34,705 bases of DNA from Rikenellaceae bacterium (GTDB lineage: Bacteria > Bacteroidota > Bacteroidia > Bacteroidales > UBA932): positions 1 through 34,705 of the forward strand of contig CAAGHY010000110.1 of assembly GCA_900769735.1 (NCBI GenBank). The letters run 5' to 3'. Positions within the stretch are counted from its first letter, which is position 1, and every line of letters starts with the position of its first letter. A program made the position numbers and the translations under genes. Below are positions 1 to 8,355 of the stretch, in pieces. The notes under the pieces were generated by a model. It worked only from the letters and a program-made list of their open reading frames with translations. It made no database searches and had not been told where the DNA came from.

Positions 1-6
1 AAAATC

Positions 7-480
7 TTAATTCTCTGTTATTATCTTCAATTTGTGGGAACTGGTGTTCTTTTCACAGTAGTGGCAGTGAAGTTTCAATACTGAATCCTCATATTCAGTA
101 GTGAATTTTGTAGTTACAGGCTGGTGGTTTGTGATGCATTTTGGATTTGCACATTTCACAATGCCTATAATTTCGTCGGGAACACGGAGAACCTTTTTCT
201 CAACAACTTCAAAATTTTTTATGATATTGATTTTTGCTTCAGGGGCAACAAGTGCCACTTTGTTGATCTCGGTTTCCTCAAAATATCTGTCTGAAACTTT
301 TATGATTGCCTTTTTGCCAAGCAGTTTGCTGTCAAGGTTTGTACCGAATGTCACCTGATTCTGGCAATCCTGCAATCCAAGAATGGATATTACCTTAAAT
401 AGTTGGTTTGCAGGTATATGGTCAAATACAGTACCATTCTCAATGGCACTTACAATAAGTTTTTTTCCACCTTTTTCCAT
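7..480 (-). CDS. pyrI: Aspartate carbamoyltransferase regulatory subunit
   Basis: This is the regulatory chain of aspartate transcarbamoylase, which binds nucleotide effectors and holds catalytic trimers together in the first committed step of pyrimidine synthesis. The product has 157 residues, close to the roughly 153 of the E. coli protein. The C-terminal zinc domain is complete: cysteines at 110, 115, 139 and 142 (CANPKC and CHYC) match the spacing of the four known zinc ligands. The frame stays open further upstream to 525, but the ATG at 480 is preferred. It starts the conserved sequence (MEKGGKKLIV) and has a strong GGAGG eight bases before it, and the longer version would run into the end of pyrB. 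It lies 19 bases after the pyrB stop and is almost certainly cotranscribed with it. The stop codon is only six bases from the window edge, so what follows is unknown. Confidence 0.96.
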   Translation of the reverse strand: MEKGGKKLIVSAIENGTVFDHIPANQLFKVISILGLQDCQNQVTFGTNLDSKLLGKKAIIKVSDRYFEETEINKVALVAPEAKINIIKNFEVVEKKVLRVPDEIIGIVKCANPKCITNHQPVTTKFTTEYEDSVLKLHCHYCEKNTSSHKLKIITEN

Positions 481-484
481 AATT

Positions 485-494
485 CTTTCCTCCC
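485..494 (-). promoter_or_regulatory. Strong Shine-Dalgarno site of pyrI
   Basis: On the minus strand the sequence GGGAGGAAAG precedes the pyrI ATG, with GGAGG ending eight bases before it. Such a clear site is unusual in Bacteroidota, whose genes mostly lack one, and it decides the pyrI start. It lies in the 19-base gap after pyrB and may allow efficient reinitiation and balanced synthesis of the two subunits. Confidence 0.7.
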
Positions 495-499
495 GATAA

Positions 500-1405
500 T
501 TATTTGTAACCCAACAGATAGGCAATGATAGCCATTCTTACATAAACGCCGTTCTCCGCCTGTTTGAAATAGTAAGCGTGTTTGGTGTCATCCACATCCT
601 GGGCAATTTCAGTGATTCTAGGCAGCGGGTGAAGGATTTTCATATTGTCCTTGGCCCCTTTGAGCATAGATGCTGTAAGGTTGTATGTGTTTTTAACCTT
701 CTCATACTCCATAGGGTCCGTGAAGCGCTCCTGCTGTACACGGGTCATATACAGGATGTCACAGTCATTTATGTTTCCTTCAAGCTCTCTGGTTTCTGTG
801 AAAGGGATTCCTTTTGCTTTAAGGAAGTCCTTGTATTCCTGAGGCATCTTCAGCTCGTCGGGAGCAGTAAATGTAAAATCAGGATTGAAGTGGGACATTG
901 CCTGCAAAAGTGAGTGGACTGTTCTACCGTATTTCAGGTCTCCCACCATATTGAGTTTGATGTCTGTAAGTTTGCCCTGGGTCTGTCTGATGGTGTACAG
1001 GTCAAGCATTGTCTGTGACGGGTGCTGGTTTGCACCGTCTCCTGCGTTGATTACCGGTACAGACGCCACTTCAGAGGCATATCGTGCGGCTCCCTCAAGA
1101 GGGTGTCTCATAACAATCAGATCTACATAGTTGGAAACCATTTTGATGGTATCCTTAAGAGTTTCTCCTTTGCTGACGCTGGTGTTGCCGGCATCGGAGA
1201 AGCCTATAACCCTTGCTCCAAGTCTGTTTGAAGCGGTCTCAAAGCTGAGACGGGTTCTGGTAGAAGGCTCAAAGAACAATGTTGCAATAACCTTGTCCTG
1301 CAGTATCCTCTGAACTTTGTTCTTTTCAAAATCCTGTGCCACATCCAAAATGTGCAGCATCTCTTCCTTGGTGAAATCGTGGATTGAAATTAGACTTTTA
1401 GGCAT
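500..1405 (-). CDS. pyrB: Aspartate carbamoyltransferase catalytic subunit
   Basis: This enzyme joins carbamoyl phosphate and L-aspartate to give N-carbamoyl-L-aspartate in de novo pyrimidine synthesis. The 301-residue length is normal. The carbamoyl-phosphate loop STRTR is at residues 48-52 (within FFEPSTRTRLSFETA). The lysine of the mobile 80s loop is at 79 (SVSKGETL), HPSQ is at 128-131, and HPLPR of the aspartate domain is at 259-263. All expected active-site elements are present. The gene starts 11 bases after the stop of the IMPACT-family gene and is followed by pyrI, so the order yigZ-like, pyrB, pyrI looks like one transcript. With pyrI beside it, the enzyme should be the allosteric class B dodecamer; that is inferred from the family. 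Confidence 0.97.
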   Translation of the reverse strand: MPKSLISIHDFTKEEMLHILDVAQDFEKNKVQRILQDKVIATLFFEPSTRTRLSFETASNRLGARVIGFSDAGNTSVSKGETLKDTIKMVSNYVDLIVMRHPLEGAARYASEVASVPVINAGDGANQHPSQTMLDLYTIRQTQGKLTDIKLNMVGDLKYGRTVHSLLQAMSHFNPDFTFTAPDELKMPQEYKDFLKAKGIPFTETRELEGNINDCDILYMTRVQQERFTDPMEYEKVKNTYNLTASMLKGAKDNMKILHPLPRITEIAQDVDDTKHAYYFKQAENGVYVRMAIIAYLLGYK

Positions 1406-1416
1406 ATCTCGTAAAT

Positions 1417-2070
1417 TTAAATGTTTTCCTCATCCTCTCCCTGCTGAGGTTCAATCTTTTCTATGCGGCATCCTTCCAGTTTGTCAAAACTTTCAAGGAA
1501 TGTGTCTATAAGGGCCAGTCTTACATCTACCCTAAGGGAGCAGTTAAGGTCAAACTGCTGGTTGGTAGGGGTAAGGCCAAGATCTTTCAGCCTCTTCATA
1601 ACCGCATTCATCTGCAGGTAATCAAAAATTATGTTGTATGGCTCCGTTGCAATCTTTTCAATGATTGTGGCGTTTGCTATGGCATCGGCAGTGGAGGTCT
1701 TGTATGCCCTTATAAGCCCTGGGACACCTAACTTTATACCTCCGAAGTATCTCACTACAACTACAAGAATATCACTCAGTTCAGCTGAAAGTATCTGTCC
1801 GTATATTGGCCTTCCGGCAGTAGATGACGGCTCTCCGTCATCATTCATACGCCAGGTTGCTCCGGTGTGGCCCAATCTGTATGCATAGCAATGGTGGCGG
1901 GCATCATAATACTCCTTTTTCAGATCCTGTATTATGGCCTTTATTTCTTCTTCTGTGGTAACGGGATACGCAAATGCAAGAAACTTGCTTCCATTGTCCT
2001 TGAACAGGCCTGTTGAAAGCTGCGAAATGCTTTTGAAACAATCAGAGACGGGTGTTTTCCTAGTATCCAT
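1417..2070 (-). CDS. IMPACT/YigZ (UPF0029) family protein
   Basis: This 217-residue protein has the N-terminal IMPACT/UPF0029 domain (about residues 20-130). Hallmark stretches are HHCYAYRLG, the DGEPSSTAGRPI loop and VVVVRYFGGIKLGVPGLIRAY. The C-terminal part (about 140-205) fits the small DUF1949-type ferredoxin-like domain found in bacterial YigZ. Homologues bind nucleic acid or ribosomes and the eukaryotic IMPACT protein inhibits Gcn2, but the bacterial role is not settled, so no reaction is claimed. It is the first gene of the minus-strand group with pyrB and pyrI, 11 bases before pyrB. It is divergent from the gene at 2232 across a 161-base gap. An imperfect -7-like element lies just upstream (TACCTTTA, minus strand, 2087 to 2080), too close to the ATG to be convincing. 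Confidence 0.9.
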   Translation of the reverse strand: MDTRKTPVSDCFKSISQLSTGLFKDNGSKFLAFAYPVTTEEEIKAIIQDLKKEYYDARHHCYAYRLGHTGATWRMNDDGEPSSTAGRPIYGQILSAELSDILVVVVRYFGGIKLGVPGLIRAYKTSTADAIANATIIEKIATEPYNIIFDYLQMNAVMKRLKDLGLTPTNQQFDLNCSLRVDVRLALIDTFLESFDKLEGCRIEKIEPQQGEDEENI

Positions 2071-2192
2071 ACTAAAGTGTAAAGGTACATAAAAAATCCT
2101 TTGATAAATATCTTTTGCAACTATTTTGTTGCGCTATGTCCATATTCGTCCTGTAGATGGGTTGTAGTGGGTTTTTTTCTTGAAAATTATTG

Positions 2193-2200
2193 TATCTTTG
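2193..2200 (+). promoter_or_regulatory. Candidate Bacteroidota -7 element (TATCTTTG)
   Basis: TATCTTTG matches the Bacteroidota sigma-factor -7 consensus TAnnTTTG and sits 31 bases before the ATG at 2232. No TTG is present at the ideal 19-21 base distance upstream, so the -33 half is weak or absent. It is the only clear match in the 161-base gap and probably drives the gene at 2232 together with miaA. Confidence 0.5.
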
Positions 2201-2231
2201 GGTTCAGGAAGCATTTTAAACAAGATTCAGG

Positions 2232-2720
2232 ATGGTTTACAAGTACAAGGCATCTATTCCCGGAAGCAAGGTTTTTATGAGGGAATACGAGATAAAAGGG
2301 GAGACATCCCTATATAAGCTTAACGATTTTCTGGTTAATGACCTTGATTTTGCCCCCGATCAGATGGTGGAGTTCAGAGGTGTGGATGCAAAAGGAAAGG
2401 TTCAGAGTGAGTATGGCCTTTTTGATTTTGGCGACGGCTCTATGGATATGGTTACAATTGAGAAAACTATAGCCAAAGGGGAGGAGATTCTTGAGTATGT
2501 GTTTGACTTGCGCAAGGACAGAGTCATTACCCTTACCCTTATGGGAGAGGTTGCGGCACATCCCAGAGCATCATATCCAAGACTGGTTGCAGAAAAAGGG
2601 CGTAACCCTGAGCAGTTTGCCAACAAGTACGAAGACCTTGACCAATATGCAGAACCATCTGATGATCCTGTAGATGAGGATTCATTTATGGATGACGAAT
2701 TGCCTGAGGGCGAGGAGTAA
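2232..2720 (+). CDS. pRiA4b ORF-3-like family protein with acidic tail
   Basis: This is a soluble 162-residue protein without signal peptide or membrane segment. Its opening, MVYKYKASIPGSKVFMREYEI, with a following core of alternating strands (LYKLNDFLVNDLDF, LDFGDGSMDMVTI, ILEYVFDLRKDRVITLTLMG), resembles the plasmid pRiA4b ORF-3-like fold. That assignment rests on pattern recognition only. The last 30 or so residues are very acidic (SDDPVDEDSFMDDELPEGEE), suggesting a disordered tail or a site that binds a basic partner. The gene ends five bases before miaA and shares its promoter, so it is probably cotranscribed with a tRNA-modification gene. Function is unknown. Confidence 0.75.
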   Translation: MVYKYKASIPGSKVFMREYEIKGETSLYKLNDFLVNDLDFAPDQMVEFRGVDAKGKVQSEYGLFDFGDGSMDMVTIEKTIAKGEEILEYVFDLRKDRVITLTLMGEVAAHPRASYPRLVAEKGRNPEQFANKYEDLDQYAEPSDDPVDEDSFMDDELPEGEE

Positions 2721-2725
2721 CAGAT

Positions 2726-3583
2726 ATGCAGAAGGAGCTTACAATAATTCTTGGCCCCACAGGTGTGGGTAAGACAGATTACTCCATTGAATTGGCAAAG
2801 GAGTATTCTTCCCCGATAATAAATTGTGACTCCCGACAAATTTACAAGGAGATGAACATAGGTACCGCATCACCTTCGGCTGAGCAGCTGGAGGCGGTGC
2901 GGCATTATTTTATACACTCACATAGTGTAACACAATATTATACTGCCGGCCTTTATGAACTGGAGGCAATGGCATTGCTTGAGGAGCTTTTCAAGACCCA
3001 TAACAAGCTTGTTATGGTGGGTGGCAGCGGAATGTACATTGATGCCCTTTGTAACGGATTGGATGATTTTCCACCTGCGGATCTTAAATTGAGGGATTCT
3101 TTGATGAAAAGGTTGGAGACTGAAGGGATTGAATCTTTGCGCAACGAATTGAGAGTTGTAGACCGTGCTTCGTATGATACAATTGACATTGCCAATCCGC
3201 AGAGAGTGGTAAGGGCTCTGGAGGTGACATTGCAGACCGGCAGGAAATTTTCAGACTGGAAGAGCGCTCCAAAGAAAGTGAGGCCTTTTGCAATCCGCAA
3301 GATTGGAATCAACCGCAATAGGGAAGAACTTTATGACAGAATAAACAGACGTGTTGATATAATGATGGATCAAGGGCTCCTGGCAGAGGTTCAGGGGCTT
3401 GTACAATACAAGAATCTCCCTGCGCTCAAGACTGTAGGTTACAGGGAGTTTTTTGATTATTTTGATGGTAAGCATTCTCTTGAAACAGCTGTTGAACTGG
3501 TTAAGCGCAATTCCCGTCACTATGCCAAGAAGCAGCTTACTTATTGGGGGCGTGACAAGGAAATTGAGTGGAGAATGTTTTGA
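2726..3583 (+). CDS. miaA: tRNA dimethylallyltransferase
   Basis: MiaA transfers the dimethylallyl group of DMAPP to N6 of A37 in tRNAs that read codons starting with U. The 285-residue product has the P-loop GPTGVGKT at residues 10-17, the DSRQIY segment at 35-40 that contacts substrate, the tRNA-contact segment NPQRVVRALEV and the C-terminal YGRE-like motif TVGYREF. It ends with RHYAKKQLTYW, the usual RRYAKRQ-type region. It is slightly shorter than the common 300-310 residues but no key element is missing. It follows the pRiA4-like gene by five bases and ends before a bidirectional hairpin facing recQ. Confidence 0.95.
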   Translation: MQKELTIILGPTGVGKTDYSIELAKEYSSPIINCDSRQIYKEMNIGTASPSAEQLEAVRHYFIHSHSVTQYYTAGLYELEAMALLEELFKTHNKLVMVGGSGMYIDALCNGLDDFPPADLKLRDSLMKRLETEGIESLRNELRVVDRASYDTIDIANPQRVVRALEVTLQTGRKFSDWKSAPKKVRPFAIRKIGINRNREELYDRINRRVDIMMDQGLLAEVQGLVQYKNLPALKTVGYREFFDYFDGKHSLETAVELVKRNSRHYAKKQLTYWGRDKEIEWRMF

Positions 3584-3590
3584 TATGAAA

Positions 3591-3623
3591 AAATCCCCGC
3601 TGAAAATATTTCAGTGGGGATTT
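3591..3623. terminator. Bidirectional hairpin terminator between miaA and recQ
   Basis: Two 15-base arms (AAATCCCCGCTGAAA and TTTCAGTGGGGATTT) pair with one G-T wobble around a three-base loop. The arms carry A-rich then T-rich ends, so the structure gives a U-rich end on either strand. It lies between the convergent miaA and recQ genes, 8 bases after miaA and 40 bases after recQ, and should end both. Confidence 0.85.
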
Positions 3624-3662
3624 CTCTTTCCATACATAAGTTGTTGGTCCAGCTTTATTGAA

Positions 3663-5864
3663 TTAGTTTCCAAGCTCTGAAAGGAACTTGATTCTGATGA
3701 GCCTTACCTCTTCTTCTGTGTAATCAGGACCAAGAGCCTTCATTGCCTCATTTACAGAGTCTGAAGTTGCCTCTTCCTTGAAGTATTCATAAATGTCATC
3801 AACTTTGTCCTCATCAACTATCATACGGATGTAGTAGTCAATGTTGATTTTGGTACCTGCACCAACTATTGCCTCAAGTTCATCATAAACTTGTTCAAGT
3901 TCCATATTCTTTGCATCTGCAATTTCATCCAATGGAATCTTCTTGTCAATACTCTGGATAATGTATACCTTGTTCAAAGATTTGTTGGCTACAGTTTTGA
4001 CAACAAAGTCTGTAGGTCTCTCAATCTCGTTTTCCTCAACATATTTTGCAATGAGGCTAAGGAACTCTTTGCCGAATTTTCTTGCCTTGCCTTCTCCAAC
4101 TCCCTGGCAGTTCTTCAACTCTTCCACTGTTGTAGGGTACATAATTGACATATCCTCAAGAGAAGGGTCTCCAAAGATTACAAATGCAGGCAGTTTGAGC
4201 TTTTTGGACATTGAGTGTCTCACATCTTTCAGCATAGCAAGCAATGTTGGGTCTCCGCCACCACCCTGGTGCTTGGTTGTACCGATTGTCACAACATCAT
4301 CGTCGTCATCAGTATTGGCAAACTCCCTGTCTTCTGTAAGCATTACAGAGTGAGGAGCTGTAAGGAACTGCTCTCCTTTTTCTGTAACTGAGATGAGGCC
4401 GTATTTCTCAACGTCCTTGTAAAGGAACTGCATTACAAGTGCCTGCCTGATTACCGCCAGCCAGAATTTGTGGTCCTTGCCTGGGATTATGCCGAACCAC
4501 TCAAGCTCTGTGTGGTTGTATGATTTTATAATGGAGTTGTTTACTCCGCCAAGGATGTTTGCAAGGTGTTCAGCCTTGAAGTTCTCCTTCATTCCCTTTA
4601 TCAGTTCAATTACTGTAGAGACATACTCTTTTCCTTCAAACTGTTTCTTAGGGTACAGGCAGTTGTCACAATTGCCGCAATTGTCCTGGGTGTACTGCTC
4701 GCCAAAGTAATTCAGAAGTGTTTTTCTTCTGCACTGGTTTGATTCGGCGTATGCAATGGTGTCGTTTATAAGCTGTTTCCCAATTTCCTGCTCTGCCACA
4801 GGTTTGCTCTGCATAAATTTCTCAAGCTTCTGGATATCCTTGTAGCTGTAGAAAGTGATGCACTGGCCTTCTCCTCCGTCACGTCCTGCGCGGCCTGTTT
4901 CCTGGTAATATCCCTCAAGACTCTTAGGTATGTTGTAGTGTATTACAAACCTTACATCAGGTTTGTCAATACCCATTCCAAATGCAATGGTGGCAACAAT
5001 CACATCCACCTCTTCCATAAGGAAAAGGTCCTGGTTGTTGGATCTTGTTGCTGCGTCAAGACCTGCGTGGTATGGGCGGGCCTTGATGCCGTTCACGTTG
5101 AGCAGTTCTGCAAGTTCTTCAACTTTTTTCCTGCTGAGACAATATATGATGCCGGATTTTCCGGGGTTGTTCTTGATGAATTTTATTATTTCCTTTTCCG
5201 TATTCACCTTAGGTCTCATTTCATAATACAGGTTTGTCCTGTTGAATGAAGACTTGAACACTTTGGCATCTGCCATACCCAGATTTTTCTGTATGTCTGA
5301 CTGTACTTTAGGTGTGGCAGTTGCGGTAAGGGCAATGATAGGGGCTTTGCCTATTTCGTTTACAATTGGGTGAATCTTCCTGTATTCAGGTCTGAAATCG
5401 TGTCCCCACTCAGATATACAATGGGCTTCATCTACGGCGTAGAAAGAAATTTTGCATTGTCTGAGCAACTGAATGTTCTCTTCTTTTGTTAATGATTCAG
5501 GTGCAACATAAAGGAGTTTGGTTACACCACCAAGGAGATCATCCTTCACCTCTTGAAGCTGGGCCTTGTTCAGTGAAGAGTTCAGGAAGTGGGCAACGCC
5601 GTCCTTGTTTGCCACAAAGCCGCGGATAGCGTCCACCTGATTCTTCATCAGGGCAATCAGAGGAGAAATGACAATGGCAGTACCCGGCATGACAAGTGCG
5701 GGCAATTGGTAGCACAGAGATTTGCCGCCGCCTGTAGGCATAAGGACAAATGTATTGTTTCCCTCTATCAGGTGTCTTATGACTGCCTCCTGTTCTCCCT
5801 TGAAGGAATCGAAACCGAAAAATTCCTTGAGTTTCTGGTGTAGGATTTCCGATGTGACCTGCAT
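3663..5864 (-). CDS. recQ: ATP-dependent DNA helicase RecQ
   Basis: This is a 733-residue superfamily 2 helicase that unwinds DNA 3' to 5' in recombination and repair. Walker A (PTGGGKS) is at 43-49, DEAH at 145-148 within the RecQ-specific VDEAHCISEWGHDFRPEY, and motif VI (QETGRAGRDG) at 321-330. The RQC zinc cysteines are at 378, 396, 399 and 402 (CGNCDNC), with a winged-helix region to about 510. A linker rich in aspartate (about 518-525) leads to an HRDC domain at about 538-612. The remaining roughly 120 residues resemble a further helix-turn-helix extension common in Bacteroidota RecQ. It is about 120 residues longer than the E. coli enzyme because of this tail. It is transcribed alone, convergent with miaA and divergent from kdsD. 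Confidence 0.96.
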   Translation of the reverse strand: MQVTSEILHQKLKEFFGFDSFKGEQEAVIRHLIEGNNTFVLMPTGGGKSLCYQLPALVMPGTAIVISPLIALMKNQVDAIRGFVANKDGVAHFLNSSLNKAQLQEVKDDLLGGVTKLLYVAPESLTKEENIQLLRQCKISFYAVDEAHCISEWGHDFRPEYRKIHPIVNEIGKAPIIALTATATPKVQSDIQKNLGMADAKVFKSSFNRTNLYYEMRPKVNTEKEIIKFIKNNPGKSGIIYCLSRKKVEELAELLNVNGIKARPYHAGLDAATRSNNQDLFLMEEVDVIVATIAFGMGIDKPDVRFVIHYNIPKSLEGYYQETGRAGRDGGEGQCITFYSYKDIQKLEKFMQSKPVAEQEIGKQLINDTIAYAESNQCRRKTLLNYFGEQYTQDNCGNCDNCLYPKKQFEGKEYVSTVIELIKGMKENFKAEHLANILGGVNNSIIKSYNHTELEWFGIIPGKDHKFWLAVIRQALVMQFLYKDVEKYGLISVTEKGEQFLTAPHSVMLTEDREFANTDDDDDVVTIGTTKHQGGGGDPTLLAMLKDVRHSMSKKLKLPAFVIFGDPSLEDMSIMYPTTVEELKNCQGVGEGKARKFGKEFLSLIAKYVEENEIERPTDFVVKTVANKSLNKVYIIQSIDKKIPLDEIADAKNMELEQVYDELEAIVGAGTKINIDYYIRMIVDEDKVDDIYEYFKEEATSDSVNEAMKALGPDYTEEEVRLIRIKFLSELGN

Positions 5865-5902
5865 ACGATTAAAAAATAATAGGGTGAAGTCTCTTTTTTC
5901 TT

Positions 5903-5910
5903 TACCTTTG
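5903..5910 (+). promoter_or_regulatory. Candidate -7 element upstream of kdsD (TACCTTTG)
   Basis: TACCTTTG matches TAnnTTTG in the recQ-kdsD divergent gap, 45 bases before the ATG at 5956. I see no TTG at the expected -33 distance. It would give a short leader for kdsD. Confidence 0.5.
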
Positions 5911-5955
5911 TGGCTCTAAGTTACCTAATTGTTTATTTACTGCAAAATTTTTTTT

Positions 5956-6927
5956 ATGGAGAAGGTGCAAATGGATTTGAAGGATTTGGCTGTAAGTGTC
6001 ATTGATAAAGAGGCTAGAGCTGTAGAAAATTTGAAGCCATATGTGGATGATGAGTTTGTTGCCGTCCTTAATCTTTTTTACAGTTGCAAAGGCCGTCTGA
6101 TCATTACTGGAATAGGCAAGAGTGCAATTATCGGGAACAAGATTGTTGCCACTCTCAATTCTACAGGTACCCCTTCAATTTTTATGCATGCCGCTGATGC
6201 CATACACGGTGATTTGGGCAATGTGCAGCCTGATGATGTGGTGATGTGCATTTCAAAAAGTGGAAATACACCTGAAATCAAGGTGCTTGTCCCTCTTATC
6301 AAAAGGATGGGGAACAAGCTGGTGGCAATGGTTTCCAATGTGGATTCATATCTCGGCCAGCATTCTGATTATGTAATAAAGGCTACTGTTGGTGAGGAGG
6401 CTTGTCCAAACAATCTGGCACCAACTTCAAGTACAACCACACAACTTGTAATGGGTGATGCAATTGCTGTATGCCTTCTTAAAATGAGGGGATTTTCTTC
6501 AGAGGATTTTGCAAAATATCATCCGGGAGGCTCACTTGGAAAGAAACTTTACCTCAGGGTAGATGATGTTCTGGACAAGGAGGTGAGACCGAATGTTTCT
6601 CCCGATGAATCCATCCAGAATACAATCATCAACATCTCGCAGAACAGATTGGGTGCAACCGTTGTTCTGGACAGTGACAATACCCTTATGGGAATCATCA
6701 CTGACGGGGATGTAAGGCGTATGATTGAGAACGGGAAGCCATTGGATACGCTCAGGGCAAAGGATATAATGAGCCGCAATCCAAAGGTGATTGAGAAGGG
6801 TGAACTTGCGGTTAATGCGTTCAGTATTATGGAGAAAAACAAGATTACCTCAGTTGTGGTTCTGGATGAAGGAAGGTATGTTGGCCTTGTTCATATCCAC
6901 GATATCTTGAGAGAGGGTATAGTTTAG
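5956..6927 (+). CDS. kdsD: D-arabinose 5-phosphate isomerase (SIS plus two CBS domains)
   Basis: KdsD converts D-ribulose 5-phosphate to D-arabinose 5-phosphate, the first step toward Kdo for lipopolysaccharide. The protein has a sugar isomerase (SIS) domain at about residues 30-170 with TGIGKSAIIGNKI, HGDLG and SKSGNTPEI. The family signature EEACPNNLAPTSSTT and YHPGGSLGKKL follow, then two CBS domains at about 200-320 (GIITDGDVRRM and the last DEGRYVGLVHIHDILREG). The frame is open from 5929, but that version begins with an unlikely hydrophobic stretch. ATG 5956 is chosen, and ATG 5971 (MDLKDL) is a realistic alternative with GGAGAAGG before it. The usual partner kdsC is not adjacent. Confidence 0.92.
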   Translation: MEKVQMDLKDLAVSVIDKEARAVENLKPYVDDEFVAVLNLFYSCKGRLIITGIGKSAIIGNKIVATLNSTGTPSIFMHAADAIHGDLGNVQPDDVVMCISKSGNTPEIKVLVPLIKRMGNKLVAMVSNVDSYLGQHSDYVIKATVGEEACPNNLAPTSSTTTQLVMGDAIAVCLLKMRGFSSEDFAKYHPGGSLGKKLYLRVDDVLDKEVRPNVSPDESIQNTIINISQNRLGATVVLDSDNTLMGIITDGDVRRMIENGKPLDTLRAKDIMSRNPKVIEKGELAVNAFSIMEKNKITSVVVLDEGRYVGLVHIHDILREGIV

Positions 6928-6946
6928 GAATCTTTGGGAAATTTTT

Positions 6947-6954
6947 TATCTTTG
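6947..6954 (+). promoter_or_regulatory. Candidate -7 element upstream of nhaA (TATCTTTG)
   Basis: TATCTTTG fits TAnnTTTG and lies 29 bases before the nhaA ATG. A TTTA at 6923-6926 is spaced 20 bases from it and could be a weak -33 element overlapping the end of kdsD. Confidence 0.5.
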
Positions 6955-6983
6955 CCTTTCTTGGTAACAGAAAAAAATAACGG

Positions 6984-8330
6984 ATGGCGAAAAAGAACAG
7001 AATTATTACAAGCAGTATTGCTGCCAGAAATTTCTTGGCGGCATTCTTGCATAATGAGGCTATTGGTGGAATCCTCCTTATGATTTGCGCGGTTGTAGCA
7101 CTTATGTGTGCCAACATTCCACAATTGGGTTTCCTTCACGAGTTATGGGATACCAATGTAGGTATAAACATTGGCAGTTTCTCCCTTGAAATGTCATTGG
7201 AGTTGTGGATAAATGACTTCCTGATGGCAATTTTCTTCTTTGTAGTAGGACTTGAAATCAAGAGGGAGATGATGGTTGGAGAATTGTCATCACTCAAACA
7301 AGCTTCGCTGCCTATTCTTGCGGCAGTGGGCGGTATGGTTGTACCGGCAATCATATATTCGGTATTCAACTGGTCTGATCCGGAGAGTGCCAGCGGTTGG
7401 GGTATACCTATGGCTACTGATATAGCGTTTGCACTTGGAGTACTTTCATTGTTGGGCAAGAGGGTTCCCCTTGGTTTGAAGGTTTTCCTTACTGCACTTG
7501 CAATTGTGGATGATTTGGGGGCAATCATTGTCCTTGCAGTGTTCTATCCAACCCACGCACTTCATTTTGATATGCTGGTTTATGCGGCAGTGATAGTACT
7601 GTTGTTGTTGGCTTTCAACAGAAACAGGGTGAACAATCCGCTTATGTATGTGATACCGGGCATTTTCTTGTGGTATTTTATATTCCAGTCGGGAATACAC
7701 GCAACAATTGCGGGTGTGATACTTGCCCTTACAATTCCGTCAAAGACTGTTATAAACGAGGTGAGATTCTCTGTGAGCATCAAATACTGGCTGGAGAAGT
7801 TCAAACAGGTGAGTCATAGTGAGGTAGAGGTATTGGCAAATCCTGAACAGCAGTATATTCTGCACCAGATGGAGAGGAATGTGAGAAATATGTCCCCTCT
7901 TATGCACAAGTTTGAGGCTGGGTTGCATCCTTTGGTGACATTCTTCATTATGCCAGTATTTGCGCTGGCCAATGCCGGTGTGGCTATTTCAGGTGATCTG
8001 TTCACCTTGCCTGTGCCGTCAGTAGCAACCGGAATTTTCTTTGGACTGTTGTGCGGCAAGCCTCTTGGAATCTTCCTGTTCAGTTTGGCTGCTGTAAAGA
8101 TGCGTATTGCAGAGTTGCCTCAGGGTACAAACTGGAAGCAGATATTTGCTCTTGGAATTATTGCAGGTATTGGATTTACAATGTCAATTTTCATTGACGG
8201 ATTGGCATTCAGTAACGAAAATCTTATAAATATTGGTAAAGCTGCCATTTTGGGCACATCTCTTGTAGCAGCTTTAGCCGGCTGTCTGGCTGTTTATATG
8301 ACATCGCCAAAGGACGGCATTGGAAAGTAA
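6984..8330 (+). CDS. nhaA: Na+/H+ antiporter NhaA
   Basis: This inner-membrane antiporter exchanges cytoplasmic Na+ or Li+ for protons in pH and sodium homeostasis. The 448-residue protein has about twelve hydrophobic segments. The ion-binding aspartates are visible: D146 in MATDIAFALG and the pair D176-D177 in LAIVDDLGAI, matching E. coli D133, D163 and D164. The conserved early stretch FFFVVGLEIKREMMVGEL (84-101) is also present. It is some 60 residues longer than the E. coli protein, mostly through a hydrophilic cytoplasmic loop at about 265-310, as in many Bacteroidota NhaA. It is followed after 25 bases by the FKBP lipoprotein gene and may be cotranscribed with it. Confidence 0.96.
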   Translation: MAKKNRIITSSIAARNFLAAFLHNEAIGGILLMICAVVALMCANIPQLGFLHELWDTNVGINIGSFSLEMSLELWINDFLMAIFFFVVGLEIKREMMVGELSSLKQASLPILAAVGGMVVPAIIYSVFNWSDPESASGWGIPMATDIAFALGVLSLLGKRVPLGLKVFLTALAIVDDLGAIIVLAVFYPTHALHFDMLVYAAVIVLLLLAFNRNRVNNPLMYVIPGIFLWYFIFQSGIHATIAGVILALTIPSKTVINEVRFSVSIKYWLEKFKQVSHSEVEVLANPEQQYILHQMERNVRNMSPLMHKFEAGLHPLVTFFIMPVFALANAGVAISGDLFTLPVPSVATGIFFGLLCGKPLGIFLFSLAAVKMRIAELPQGTNWKQIFALGIIAGIGFTMSIFIDGLAFSNENLINIGKAAILGTSLVAALAGCLAVYMTSPKDGIGK

Positions 8331-8355
8331 TTTATAACAATAAAAATAAATTAAG

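Noticed and set aside
101..1511. Several 60-110 codon open frames on the plus strand opposite pyrI, pyrB and the IMPACT gene
   Set aside because: They are antisense shadows of well-recognised genes, with no family resemblance, promoter or ribosome site.
2080..2087. Minus-strand TACCTTTA as promoter of the IMPACT-family gene
   Set aside because: It misses the final G of the consensus, has no -33 partner and lies only about ten bases from the ATG.
7136..7528. Long antisense frame opposite nhaA (130 codons)
   Set aside because: It arises from the codon pattern of a hydrophobic protein read backwards. The composition (Ser/Ile/Pro-rich) and lack of any start context argue against a gene.
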